From Diplolepis rosae (Eukaryota > Arthropoda > Insecta > Hymenoptera > Diplolepididae), in the NCBI GenBank assembly GCA_030998225.1, contig JAPYXD010000701.1, forward strand, positions 11,454,501 through 11,518,500: a stretch of DNA of 64,000 bases. Reading direction: 5' to 3'. Positions 1-11,817 of the stretch are shown piece after piece (position 1 is the stretch's first letter; every line of letters starts with the position of its first letter). The notes under the pieces are model-generated. The model made no database searches and was not told the DNA's origin. It worked only from the letters and a program-made list of their open reading frames with translations. Position numbers and translations under genes: made by a program.

Positions 1-370
1 GGCAACCATCAATAAAACAATCAAGAAAATGAAAAAAATTATTGTATTAACTGTTATTTGTCAAAAATTGTTTCTTTAATGAAAATTTCTTTAATGAGTA
101 ATCTTAGATGACCGCAAATTACTAAAAATGTTGGTGTCTAGAGTGACCACCCTGTTATATCAGCTTAACATTTATATAATAATTTGACTAATATCTGTAA
201 TAAGTTAATAAGCTCTTCATTGATGAAGGTGGAACTAGGCAATGCTTTTTAACGCCGATGACGGAGTTTGGGTAAAGCTTATTGCAATAACTGGAGTTAA
301 ATAGCTGGATTCCTGCTTAGCTAACGTGAAACCTATCCTAACCGTCGGTTAGGCTTGTGTTCTGTTCCAG
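1..370 (+). other. intron upstream of the metro-like exons
   Basis: No coding signal is seen. The stretch ends in a good splice acceptor (pyrimidine-rich run and CAG at 368-370). It is read as the end of an intron of the MAGUK gene that starts left of the window. Confidence 0.6.
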
Positions 371-1348
371 TGCCTTTGCCCGCCTTGTGCCCCCGTCCCA
401 GTAACTCTTTGCACGACTCACCTACAAAGTGCAACTTACAAGGAACTAAAACTAAAAAAATCATGTATGACGCTGCAGAAAACGACGACTTTGACCGCGA
501 AGAGATACCGACCTATGAAGAAGTTGCGAAACTCTACCCAAGGCCTGGTTTCTATCGACCGGTGGTTCTCATTGGACCACCAGGTGTCGGCAGGAACGAG
601 CTCAAGAGGAGGGTCATTGCAAGTGATCCTGAAAAGTACAAAACGCCCGTACCATGTAAGTTTCACAATTGATTTAAAGGAGAAAGATTTTTTTTCAATT
701 TTAATTTTCTTGTTCTTTAAAAATATTCTCTATTTTCCAGATACTTCTAGACCACCGAGACCTGGAGAGATAAACGGGAAGGAGTATCACTTCACTACTA
801 GGGAAAATATGGAAGAGGATATCGATGCTGGGAAATTTATTGAATATGGAGAATACAAAGGAAATTTGTATGGTACAAATGCTGAGAGTGTCAGTTCGTT
901 AGTGAACGCTGGATATGTTTGCTTACTGAATCCTCACTACCAAGCGCTCAAAATGTTGAGGACGCCTCGATTAAAGCCTTATGTAATTTACATCAAGCCG
1001 CCCAGATTCGAAATTCTGAAAGAGACGAGAAATGAAGCGAGAGCAAGATCGACATTCGACGAAACCAACTCTCGGGGTTTCACGGTAAACTTATCAAGTT
1101 ATTTTCTTTATTCCTTTTAATTATACATTTAAAAATTTAATTAAATTGGTTGAATCTGTTCATATTTGCAGGATGATGAGTTCAATGAGATTTTACACAG
1201 TGCAGCTAGAATAGAGTTTCTTTACTCGCATCTCTTCGACGCAGAGATTGTTAATGCCGACTTGTCCATGGCCTTTGAACAACTTCTGAACGAAATCCAA
1301 AGAGTTGAGACTGAACCTCTCTGGGTTCCAGCATCGTGGGTGCAGTAA
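371..1348 (+). CDS. metro: MAGUK scaffold protein, C-terminal guanylate-kinase-like domain (MPP7/metro type), 5'-partial
   Basis: Three exons are seen: 371-655, 741-1084 and 1172-1348. Both internal introns (85 and 87 bp) have GT-AG ends, and the phases join to an open frame ending in TAA at 1346-1348. The first exon begins after the acceptor at 369-370. The translation holds the hinge motif KKIMYDAAENDDFDREEIPT and then a guanylate-kinase-like domain: P-loop-like IGPPGVGRNELKRR, TSRPPRPGEINGKEYHF, and the nucleotide-lid region KFIEYGEYKGNLYGTNAESV. It ends with EPLWVPASWVQ, typical of the extreme C-terminus of membrane palmitoylated (MPP) MAGUKs. In this family the domain is a catalytically dead binding module at cell junctions and synapses. 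The stretch LKPYVIYIKPPRFEILKETR fits the MPP7/metro group better than stardust or varicose, from memory of the families. The PDZ, SH3 and L27 exons lie outside the window. The assignment to MAGUK is firm; the orthologue name is probable. Confidence 0.9.
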
Positions 1349-1952
1349 AGTGAGAAACTTTTTCTACTAAGAGGGAGAGATTCAATTCGACTGCAAACAC
1401 TTTTTACTTCAAGAATTCCATTGAAGCATAAGGATTTGAGATTTAAATACAGCATCAACCTTTTTCACAACCTTAGTATGCAGATCTTTACTTTCATATC
1501 CTTGTTCGTTTTTTAATACTTTTCCGATCTACTTTCTTCTTTAAAAATGACAATTGTTAATCTTTGTTTTAATAGAATAGAAGGATTAAACACGCTTGAC
1601 GTTTTTACAAGCAAAGAAGTTTCTGCAGATTAAGTAGTAAATTCAAAATCGAGCTGGTGTGGTATTGTTTTTGAAAGTACTGCTTTTGAAATTTGAGAGA
1701 AAATTTGATAAATTGAAAAGTGAAGCTTTGAAAGTCATGTTCATAGCAAAGGAAATTAGAGAACCTTTTGCTCCTTTCCTGTGTTTAGAATGTGTAGAGT
1801 ATCATCACTGCCAAATTTTATCGTTCGTTAAAGAGGTCCTGGCCGATTCGCGTTGTAAGTTTGCGATCGTCAATTGCTGTATTGTTATGGTACATATTAC
1901 ACTATGAAGAATTACATTTAATTCCAATTGTTGTTAATTGTTGCCAAATAAA
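1349..1952 (+). other. 3' UTR of the metro-like gene with poly(A) signal
   Basis: The stretch directly after the MAGUK stop codon has no coding exon. AATAAA occurs at 1947-1952, a plausible cleavage signal. A later AATAAA lies near 2459. The 82-codon open frame at 1659-1907 has no recognisable features and is treated as chance. Confidence 0.5.
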
Positions 1953-4900
1953 TTAACATAAACTATATTATATGATAATAGAGAGAACTATGTCCCACAT
2001 TGTATTTTCCACTCTGCGAATATTGTAATACGCTGTTTTACATATTACAAATCGACATTGCAGTAAACTGTAGCTCATCCTTGATGTACACGCTGTATTT
2101 TATCGAAATATAGGATTACAGGCAAATGAATTGTGGTTTCAAGTACTTGACCTTTAGCATGAATTGAGTTTCATAAAAAAAATAGGTTTACCGAAGGCAA
2201 AGAACAATTTTGTTCAAATAATAATTTTCAGCAGTAGATTAGCTTTTGTTATCGCAATTTTTCATCGTTGTATAAAACAGTTGTAAATCAATAACGCAAC
2301 ATTTATTTTCATAGATCCAAGTAACAGGAGATGGACAAGCTGAATTCAAGCTTATAAACGATTGCAAAAGTACGAGCAAGTGATTTCCTCCAGTGCCAAC
2401 GGTCGGTGTAAATTAGTATCAATTGCCCAACAGAAATAGAATGTTTAAATTGAGAACCAAATAAAGAGAGAAGAATCTGACGAAGGCTACTAATACGTTC
2501 CTAACTTGGCAATTAAACTATACATGTAATTAGAAAGATCAGAATTTTTCTCCTAATCTAGTTCACAGTCAAAAAAAATACTATGACTTGAAATATTTTA
2601 TTACAAGAATCAAAATGCGTTCAACGTGGAATTTTTACTCAAGAAAATTTTCAAAGTTATGAAAGTTATAAAAACGTCAGAGGTAACTAGAGATAGTTGG
2701 AGATTTTAAATTTGAATTTGATTGATTATTTAATCAATCTTCAAAATGAGTATTCAGACATTTTCAGTCGGAAAGAACGTGATTTTGATTTAAAATTTAA
2801 ATGAGACTTTGTTTGCATACTAATTTTTAGGTCACGTGTCTACAAGACCCACCTCAATCTCAAAGGGGTAATTAAAAATGGATTAGATTATACTCATCTT
2901 CATCGTGTTGTAAAATAATTGTGTCAAGAGTAAATTTTAGTTTGATAAAAAACAAACTATTTAATATTTTAGTGTCATTTATAATTCGAGCCTTTAAATA
3001 TTTAAAGATAAGAACATTAATATTTTCGACTCGAGGTTCCAAACGACGCTAGGCGTCCCGACGCGGACGTTCGTTTTTCTAGTCGATTGCGCGACGTTCA
3101 GATAGCCACGTCTTGTTTTCTTAACCGTGCTCGTATTATTGTCCAAAGAATGACGTTTGTATTTCCAAAATATAAATTTTATATTTCTCAAATTCTCATA
3201 GTGCATTCAATGTATTTAATATATCAATCTATTTAAAATCAAAAAGTTTTACATTCCAGAAAGTTTTAGAATTTAAATGATTTTTGTTTACAATAAAATG
3301 ATTATTTTATAAAAATGTCAAAGATTTTATTTAGTTTTATATGAAATTGCATTTAGTATAGTGAAATGAAAGAAATTAGAGAAAATTGAAGTGCGAAGTG
3401 CTATCGATCTAATGAAGATAAGAAGGATCGACAGAAATGATGGCTAAATATAAAATCACTGAGGACAGTAACGTGCTGAGTTTCGAAGAGTATTTTTGGA
3501 TTATTTTCTAGGAACGAAATCGCGCTAAAGTGAGTGTTTATTTTTTTAGACTGTTTTCCATTTGATTTTAATTCAACAAATTTAATATTCAATATTTTTC
3601 GAAGGTTATCGAAAAAATTTGCCGAAGAATTAAAAATACGACAGGAATTAGTGTTTTCAACTTCTTTGCTTTTAAAATGCTTGTAAATAATCAAAATATG
3701 TTCATAAACAATCTATATTCCTAAATTCATATATTCATACAAAATAACACACATCACCTTAAAATTGTATAACTCTTACTATTTCATGGTTTTATAAGAA
3801 TAAATATTTATCTTTAAAAAGTAATTAACTACAAGAAATAATAGCGAAAATTTTTTTAAAACTTATAATCTTTAAAAAGTTAGCAATATACTTATAACAA
3901 TATAAAAATATCTATGAAAGACTTTATATGCTGTAAGAAATGCCATAATGTATAAATTATAAAGAGTCACATTCTAATTTTGTTACAGATTTGATTGGGA
4001 ATCACAATATAATTTACGTGAATCTATTAACAAGGAAATGAAACTAAAACTCGATTTGTAAACAAAAATTAAACCTTCATAGAAGCCTGGTATAAAAAGT
4101 GAAATAAATAATTGTAATAAATAGAAATTTAGTTATATTTTAGTGGAATAAATATTATATAAATAACTTCTGCTTCATCGGATTTTTCTGATCGTCAGTT
4201 TCAATTCCGCTAATAATTTTCAACTGTCTTCACCCACTTTTGTCGACGGCTGATTATTTCTGAAAACTTTGAAAGTTTTAGTCAGATGTTTTATCGATAA
4301 TGAGAAACTTTGTAATCATCTCACGTCGAAGAAGTCAGTGTGTGTTCCACACCTGAAATAACGGAATTACGTAACTAATTTCTTTTCGGGCATTACTTTA
4401 CTTAAAATCAATCAAAGGATTTAGAAAGAGTTTTTTTCACAAATATATTTCAGTAAAAGCGATTCATTTAAAGTAGTTGTGGTGCCAAAAAACAGGTCTC
4501 TGGATAAAAAAGTTTTCCTATGATTTTGAGACTTGAAATAATATTATCGGTCGTTTCTTATGAAAGAAAAAAGATGTTTTATGAGAAAAATTTTAAATTC
4601 ATGAAAAATATTACTTTTAATGTTTTTTGAAATAAAATTATTCCTTACCGCCTCTTACCAATTTTTTAAAATTGAATTTTCATAAAGTATGGCTTATTTT
4701 TTTGGGGAAAATATTCTCTATAATCCAATTTTAAAAATAAGTAAATAATCTTCAGATATTGTTATTTTTTTATAAAAAAAATGAAAATAATTAATACTGA
4801 AGACACAAACTAAAAAAATTAATAACGCCAAAGGTCTGCAGAAGTTTTCAGGAAATTTTATTATATGGAAAAATATTTCCGAAACATTAAAAAATTTTTA

Positions 4901-6276
4901 GTATTTATTTCAGTGAGATATTATAAAATTTTATTCAAATTTTTGAAATGTTCCGAGATAGTTGGAATTTGCATATTTAAAATGTGTAAGATAATTCAGA
5001 ACGCAGAAAAAATTTTATGGAACGTTCTCGAAGCTAAATCTACAATATTTTTGAGTGTGAGTCAAATTTTTTTTCAGATTCCAGAATCATGACATGAGCT
5101 ATACTCATATAAATTTAAACTTATCAAATTGTCTGGAGTAGTCTAAAAAGTTTTGGAATATTCTGGAAATTTGTAGGATATGCCGAATAATCTAAGTTAC
5201 ATTGGAAAATAATGCATTACTTTTTCCTCTTCTTCTGAATCCAGAAATTTGATGCAATTTTAATAACTTGCTAGTTTCATTGCTAAACATCCTTGAAATT
5301 TAAAAACCAAGAAGTGCTCTGAAATATAATTTTTAATTCTTTGAAGCTAGAAAGCTTTGTGATTTGAAATTCGTGAAACAGTAATAAAAAGTCATAAAAT
5401 TTGGATCCATTACATTTTTAGTCTCCAAATTTATTTTTTCCGGATTTTGCAACTTCGGTTTTCCAAATTTAAAACTTTGAATTCCAGTTTTTCGGGAAAT
5501 TCCTTACGAATGAAAATTCTTTTGAAAGCTTTTGCAATAAGCATTGGTCTTCATTTACTTAGAATATTGAGTTCTTTTCATACATATATGTGTATTATGT
5601 GAAAAAAAATTCAGGTATGATTGACACTATTAGCAGTTTTTGCATGATTTTTTATTTCAATTTAAAAATCAGATATTGCTGAAAATAAAATGATCATTAA
5701 TACTCGCTTAACAAGTTTTTTTGAAAAAAGTTTTCTCAAATTAGAATGAATCAATTTTTGTCTTCTCACATGTTAAAAATATGAAGAAAATTATAAATAC
5801 CAAAATCAAAAAACATTTTAAGGTTTTATTTCCACTACATTTTAAATAATGCAATATTTAAGAATTCCTTTGAAATAAAAAAGATCAATTAATTAAAGAA
5901 TTAATTATAACATATATATTTCAAAACTTATGACTGAAATATACATATCAACAAAAAACGATTATTTGATTTATTCATTATATATATATATATATTCAAT
6001 AATCAATTCAATGCAATTCAGTAATGTAATTACCATTTCAAAAATTATTATTCTTTTTCGAATAACGACTAACTTTACACAACATGGAAGAATCTAGAAA
6101 AAAATGTGGAACGTGTTGACAATTTGACAGATTTTGGGCATTGTTCGCCTGTTATAGCAAAAATGTAATAATATCGACATTTTTTTAGCACATGTTTTCG
6201 TCAATTTTTTGATTGCTGATTTGATAATAACCACATATAGTATTGCTTATTTGAATGTATGGAAAACGTAAAAAAA
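1953..6276. other. AT-rich noncoding DNA, one GC-richer island
   Basis: No exon or recognisable transposon is seen. About 3030-3140 is clearly GC-richer than its surroundings and has several CpG steps. It could be a promoter or conserved element, but there is no direct support. A short TA run lies at about 5978-5995. Small open frames here look random. Confidence 0.5.
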
Positions 6277-6458
6277 CACTGTTAGAAATTTTCAGAAATT
6301 TACAAAATTTTTATGTTACAAAAGTAACGTAGACGATATTTATGTTTTGAGTGAAGGTGTGTCTTAAAATTGCGAAAAATGTACTGAATTTTCTGAAATT
6401 TTTCTTAATATTATGAAATTCACCTGTTTTGGAAAATTATGGTAGAAACTTCTAACAG
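6277..6458. mobile_element. short inverted-repeat element, CACTGTTAGAA type
   Basis: It starts CACTGTTAGAA and ends in the near-complement TTCTAACAG. The interior matches parts of the longer element at 11329-11817 (shared stretch around ACAAAATTTTTATGTTAC, then AATTGCGAAAAATG). It is a small non-autonomous DNA element with no coding capacity. Confidence 0.6.
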
Positions 6459-6531
6459 AATCAATGCATATTTATAATTACTGAATTTTGCAAACTTTAT
6501 CATTAAAAGTAATCTTAATTTTCCTGTTCAG

Positions 6532-6740
6532 GTATATCGGCATCTAGCGCCTGGCCAGGTTACGCGCCTGCGTCACTACAAAAGTGTTACAGTAACCCTC
6601 GTGACTTTCCTGACGAAGGTATAATTTAAACTTTGGCCTAGTAGACAATCATCCCCTTCGCGAACGATTTCACGACTCGAAACTCACACTCAAACCGATC
6701 ATTAAATTAACCACGTGAACAGAAAAACTTATTCAACTCT
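6532..6740 (+). promoter_or_regulatory. GC-richer island, candidate promoter or 5' UTR exon
   Basis: The composition changes sharply from the AT-rich flanks, with several CG dinucleotides. A possible acceptor (CCTGTTCAG) precedes it, and a GT-type donor context follows the segment ending GACGAAG near 6617. It lies 3.5 kb upstream of the candidate first coding exon at 10203 on the same strand. A 5' UTR exon or promoter is possible, but nothing in the sequence proves it. Confidence 0.2.
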
Positions 6741-7476
6741 CATTCAACACGTGCACTCTTCTTCAAAAGTACTTTTACCTACTATTTTAATGAATTAAAC
6801 AAGTATATTATATATATTACATAATAATATACGCATTAAATGTTTATACATTAGGGGTAACACTTTTTCTTTTGAAAAAAAACTCTTGAGAAATTTTATT
6901 CAACATTTATAAATCTACATATAAAAATAAAATTAAAGCATTAAAAAAAGTTAGTTGTTTGTGATGAAAGTATGAATTCCGTAAAATATTTTGTGAAATC
7001 CTTAGTTAATTTATTTGAAATGCAATTATATAACTTTAGAGAGAACAAGAACTTTATGTAACACAGAGATTACATTGATCATTTTGGTCCATCTCACATT
7101 GTATATTTTTTCAAGAATATATTTTATTTTCGCAACGCAACTACTTTTATCGATTTGTGTTCTAATTTTCTGTTCAAACTTTATCTGTAAGTTTGAATGG
7201 GAAGTTAAAAGATATAAGTCAAGGCAAAAGTCTGTCAAAATATTTGCTAATTTTCTCTTCGATTATTTTCTTTGGTCAATTTCATTCTAAATTAAATTAC
7301 GCTTTAATTTTCGCATATCCCAAATTCGAGTACTTCGCGCCCATCTCTTTAAAAGTTTCTTGCTAAAACTTTATACATGCAAATAATAAAATGATATTTA
7401 TCAACTATATTGTGAAAAATGAAATGTTTGGTTTAAAATTTTGTTTTGAACTATTTTCAATTAATTTATATAGTAG

Positions 7477-8392
7477 ATGGGTCATTCCATATCAGATTTA
7501 GAACAGAAATTTTACTTTTCTACCATTCTCTAGAGCAAAATAATCGCCACGTATTTTTTATTTTGAAAAAAAATGTTTCACAAGATAGGATTTTTTGGAA
7601 TTTTGAATTTGGAAAAAACGGACAATTTTCAATCACAGATCATTCAAAAAGTATTCGACGTCGCAAAAAAATGCATGATATTAAAAGATTGTTAATTGTA
7701 TGAACTTTTCATAAAAATATGAACAAAAAATTGTTCTTGTTATTTAAGCTGCAAATTTTGCAAATATTATAAACAAATACGATTTTTTAAGAGTCGGACT
7801 ATATGGTTTTTCGATTGTTTGGACTAAAAATGTTTATAATTATGTGAGGAAGGTTGGGTGAAGTATTTGGTGTGGGCCAATACATAGTTTCCGAAATATT
7901 CAAATTTATACAGAGCGCTGACTATACTTTTGTAATTATTTATTATACCGAGATAGAAAGACCCAAAAAAGGAATATTTTGGAAACTATCTATCAGTCCA
8001 CTCCAAAACTTTTACATAACCTTCCTCCCACAATAATAATAATTTTTAGTCCGAAAATTCAAAAAAACCATAAGGTCCGACTTTTAAACTATCGTATTTG
8101 TTTATAAAATTTGCAAAATTTGCAGCTTAAATAACAAGAACAATTTTTGTTCATATTTTTATGAAAAATTCATATGATTAACAACCTTTTATTATTAGAA
8201 ACTTTTTTTCGACGTCGAATTTTTTGAATAATCAGTGATTGAAAATTGTTCGTTTTTTGCAAATTCAAAATTACAAAAAATCATATATTGCAAAAAAAAT
8301 TAATTTTTTTCGAAATAAAAAAAATACGTGTCGATTATTTCACTCTAGAGAATGCTAGAAGACTTATATGGATTTGATGTGGAATGACCCAT
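7477..8392. mobile_element. 916-bp foldback element
   Basis: The two halves are inverted copies. The left end ATGGGTCATTCCATATCA is answered by TGATGTGGAATGACCCAT at the right. Matching continues through the interior, for example GAGTCGGACTATATGG against CCATAAGGTCCGACTT, to a centre near 7935. Arms are about 450 bp with scattered differences. No transposase is present. The end motif recurs at 37808, so this is a repeat family. Confidence 0.8.
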
Positions 8393-10202
8393 ATATTTCA
8401 TAAACCATACTTCAATAAAAAGAAGTTTTTTTTAGATCAAATACTATTTTTTCATTCTTGGTAGAAATGATTGGGGTGAAAACTAATCATTAGATGGTAA
8501 GATTTTTTTGTTCATTGCCCTTGAATGAAGCTAAGGAAATGCATATTATCAGAGTCAGAATCATTTGGCACGTTTCCTTTCCAAAGAACCGTGATCCAGA
8601 CCGTGACCCTGTAGAGTGCACCACCAGAATTAGTTAAGCATGGTGAGAGCTTTATTGGAAACTTCATTTAATTTTATGCTCTCTTCACACGAACAGTTTA
8701 CTTTTCGTCGATTTTTTCTTTCACATTTTTGTAATTAAGTGAGAACTGAATTCGCTTGGCGAAATTTAGGGTAAAATCGATTCTACAGAAATATAACTAT
8801 TGCAAAATTAATTCTATGGAAGAAAACTCTACATAAGCTAAATCAGCAATTTATATTTAAAAAACATTCTAAAAAATTTAAATAAAATGTTCAAAAACAT
8901 CTAGTAATTTAATATTTTTCTTAATTTACTAAAATTGAGAAAATTAAATAATTTTTACGTTATTTTATGACTTTTCTCAAGCTTTTGTATTTTTCGTAAA
9001 ATTTTGAAATATTTCCTAAAGCTTGAAATTTCTGTATACTTTCCTCAAAAAATATTATGAAAAATTAAAAATATTTGTAGAAATACTTTGCAAAATATTT
9101 AGGGAATTTTCCCTACAAAATTTTAAGAAAAATACAAAAAAGTTTGGAAATTAACCTTTTAACAATTTATTTCAGGAAAAGTTTCCCAAAAAGAAATTGA
9201 GAAAGAATTTTAGGTTTTGAGTTCTCTTGTATATATTTGTTTATTAGAGTTACTCGAACTTAAATGATAATCTATACTTAATGTCATAAATAGGTAAACT
9301 TTGTTAGCCCGAGGTAATCTCTGAAACTACTAGTCCGATTTCAAAAATTCTTTTTTTTCAAGAAACCTTGTTGTTGCATTAAAGATTTACGCCTGGACAA
9401 CACCGAATCCCAAAAAGTAGTAAATTATAAAATTGGCATGGTTACATTATTTTCCAATATGAAATTTAATATTGCGTAGATTCGAGATGATTTCTACAAA
9501 AGAAACCAAATTTTTACATTTCATAGAGTTTACGGTATAGATTTATTAATTTAGTAATATATTCTAAATATTTTACTTCAATTGCATGTCGATTTTTTCG
9601 ATTATAAGTGATTCAATCAGCTTGTATAAAGTTTTCTTCTATAGAATCTAATTTCTCAAAGCTAATATAGATTTACTGTATAGAGTTTATTTCTGTAGAA
9701 TCGAAATATTTTTGATGGTATACGAATTTTAATCGTTTACTTCTAATTGATATTACATTTTCTGACGATGAGATTTCATAAAATATATTGATTTTTCTTT
9801 TTCTTGAATAAAATTATCAAATAGAAAAAATAAATAAATAAACTCGAAAATAAATTATATTCAATATGAATTCACACATGGGTTAATTTATTGTTAATTG
9901 AAGGTAATGAATCAACCGAACCACCTTTTAGTTTTATATTCTGGAAATTTTTTTGCAAAATGTTTAACGAAACGAATAAGACAGACGTTTTTCATTATAT
10001 TCTATCATATTTTCCAGATTCAATAAAAATAAATATTTTTTGTACAAAAAAGTTATTTTACTGAAATTTATTCTGCTGTATACCTGGTCACGTGGTTTGC
10101 TTGATTCATGACCTTAATCAACTGTCAATTAATTAGAACCAATTATACATAGGAAGTTAATTTTAGAAGATTTTTTCAAAGGCTTATTATTATTTTTTTC
10201 AG
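8393..10202. other. noncoding, AT-rich
   Basis: No exon is convincing. The interval 8560-8644 is GC-richer and ends in a donor-like GTGAGA, so a noncoding 5' exon is conceivable. Positions 10185-10202 form a strong pyrimidine tract and acceptor for the exon that follows. Confidence 0.4.
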
Positions 10203-10302
10203 TGGCTTTTAAAGTGAAATTCTTGTATGAAATATGGTTTTGACAGGAACAGCTGTCCAATCAGAATACCCATCACTGTCATACAAGATCAAGATAAAGC
10301 AG
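10203..10302 (+). CDS. candidate first coding exon of the ankyrin-repeat gene
   Basis: A strong acceptor (a run of T then CAG, AG at 10201-10202) opens a 100-bp segment. An in-frame TGA at 10228-10230 is followed by ATG at 10234 with A at -3 and G at +4, a good start context. It encodes 23 residues, MVLTGTAVQSEYPSLSYKIK and three more, up to the donor GTTAGT at 10303. The exon ends in phase 0, which fits the phase-0 start of the exon at 27739. A reading frame this short could arise by chance. The combined acceptor, start context, donor and phase make it the best first-exon candidate in the window. Confidence 0.45.
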
Positions 10303-11328
10303 GTTAGTATGTTTATGATCATGTGCATAAAGTACATACATATAAGAAAAAATTGATTTTCAATGTCGAGAAGTATATCCACCCATTCAAGATGACTCAT
10401 ATTTGAGTTAATAAGTAGAATGTCAAAACTCTATTAATCGCGAAAAGTTAAAATAATAAATAAATAAATTTAATTAATTTTTTCGCTATTAAATAAAAGC
10501 GAAAAGTCATTAATGATTATTAAAACTTTTGTCCTTGATAGCGGTTAAGAATTTTAATAGCTTAACTAGTTGACGTCTTATGCATATTAAAGCTACGAGC
10601 ATAGTATTTCCATTACAAATTGTTCTCCTTGTTGTCATTTGCAATTTATAATTCTGCGATACGCGAAGTCATTAATTACGTAAGACGCAAAAGGGGTTGT
10701 TCTAAAAAATATTACAAAGATTCATATTATGGAAGAAGAATTTGGAGACTTTTTTATATAAAATCTTGTACTTTTGGAGGATTTAAAAAAATATATAATC
10801 TTGCATTTCTTTAAGGAGATTTTGTCGAATTTTCAACCCGATAACAGCCATATTGGATACGTAATGGCGGATTTGTCAATTTTCGTTTTTTGCCATTTTT
10901 AGGTAAACAGTTTATTTTAAAAATCTGAAAAATTGCATTGTACTAATTTCTATCATGAGACACTTGTCTCGTTTAAATGTCAATTTTTTACCATAAATGC
11001 AACATCTCAAGATACATATTGTAGAATTTTTCAGATTTTTGAAGAATGTGGACAATACTTTTAAAGAACTGAATTTTGGAAACTTTCCATTTTTCATGGT
11101 AAAACAATAGCAATCAACGTGAGTCATTTATTTAAAAATTTTTCAGCCGTTAAGAATACAATGTATGAGTGCATAAATGTATTATTTCATTCGATTGATG
11201 GAGATGTTTAAAAATTGAAATTCCATGAATATTGCCGAATAATCATATATAAACATCATTTTACATTCCAATGTTCTTCATGTTTTAATAACTCGCACTT
11301 TGAGTTGAGTTTTTCAAGTTGGAACGCT
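10303..11328. other. intron, nothing recognised
   Basis: AT-rich, without repeats or exons that I recognise. The small open frames at 10620-10814 and 10912-11127 have no supporting splice or family signal. Confidence 0.4.
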
Positions 11329-11817
11329 CACTGTTAAAAATGTTCGGGAATTTACAAAATTTTTATGTTACACAAGTAACGTAAAATTTGACGATATTTA
11401 TGATTTTTTTGAGTAAAGGTATCTTAAAATTGCGAAAAATGTACTGAATTTTCTGAAATTTTTCTTAATATTATGAAACTCAACTGAATTTTCATAAAAT
11501 GTATGTTAAAACTACCAAACTGTAACAGAATTTTTATAAAATTTATCATAAAATGATGAAACTGTAACAAAATTTTCAATTACATGTAACTGCATAAAAC
11601 TTCAGTTACCCAAAACATAAAATTATTCTTGTTACAAGTTTCAGAATTTCCAGATATTTACAAGTGTCAGAATATTCAACACTTTGTAACTGAAAATTAA
11701 GAAATTGTTTCTTAAATTTAGTAAAAAGTAACTGAATTTTTGGAAATTCTATCATAATTTTACGAAACTGTAACTGAATAAAACTCCAGTCACGTGTTTC
11801 AGAAAATTCTAACAGTG
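11329..11817. mobile_element. inverted-repeat element, CACTGTTA type, 489 bp
   Basis: It begins CACTGTTAAAAATG and ends AAATTCTAACAGTG, its near-complement. The interior is low complexity with repeated AACTGTAAC and TTACG words. Relatives are at 6277-6458, and as fragments at about 49690-50030 and 50990-51110. No coding capacity. The 2-bp flanks are not a clean duplication. Confidence 0.7.

Noticed and set aside
467..1120. 217-codon frame across the MAGUK locus
   Set aside because: It reads through an intron with a different frame at the start; the spliced model gives the conserved domain.
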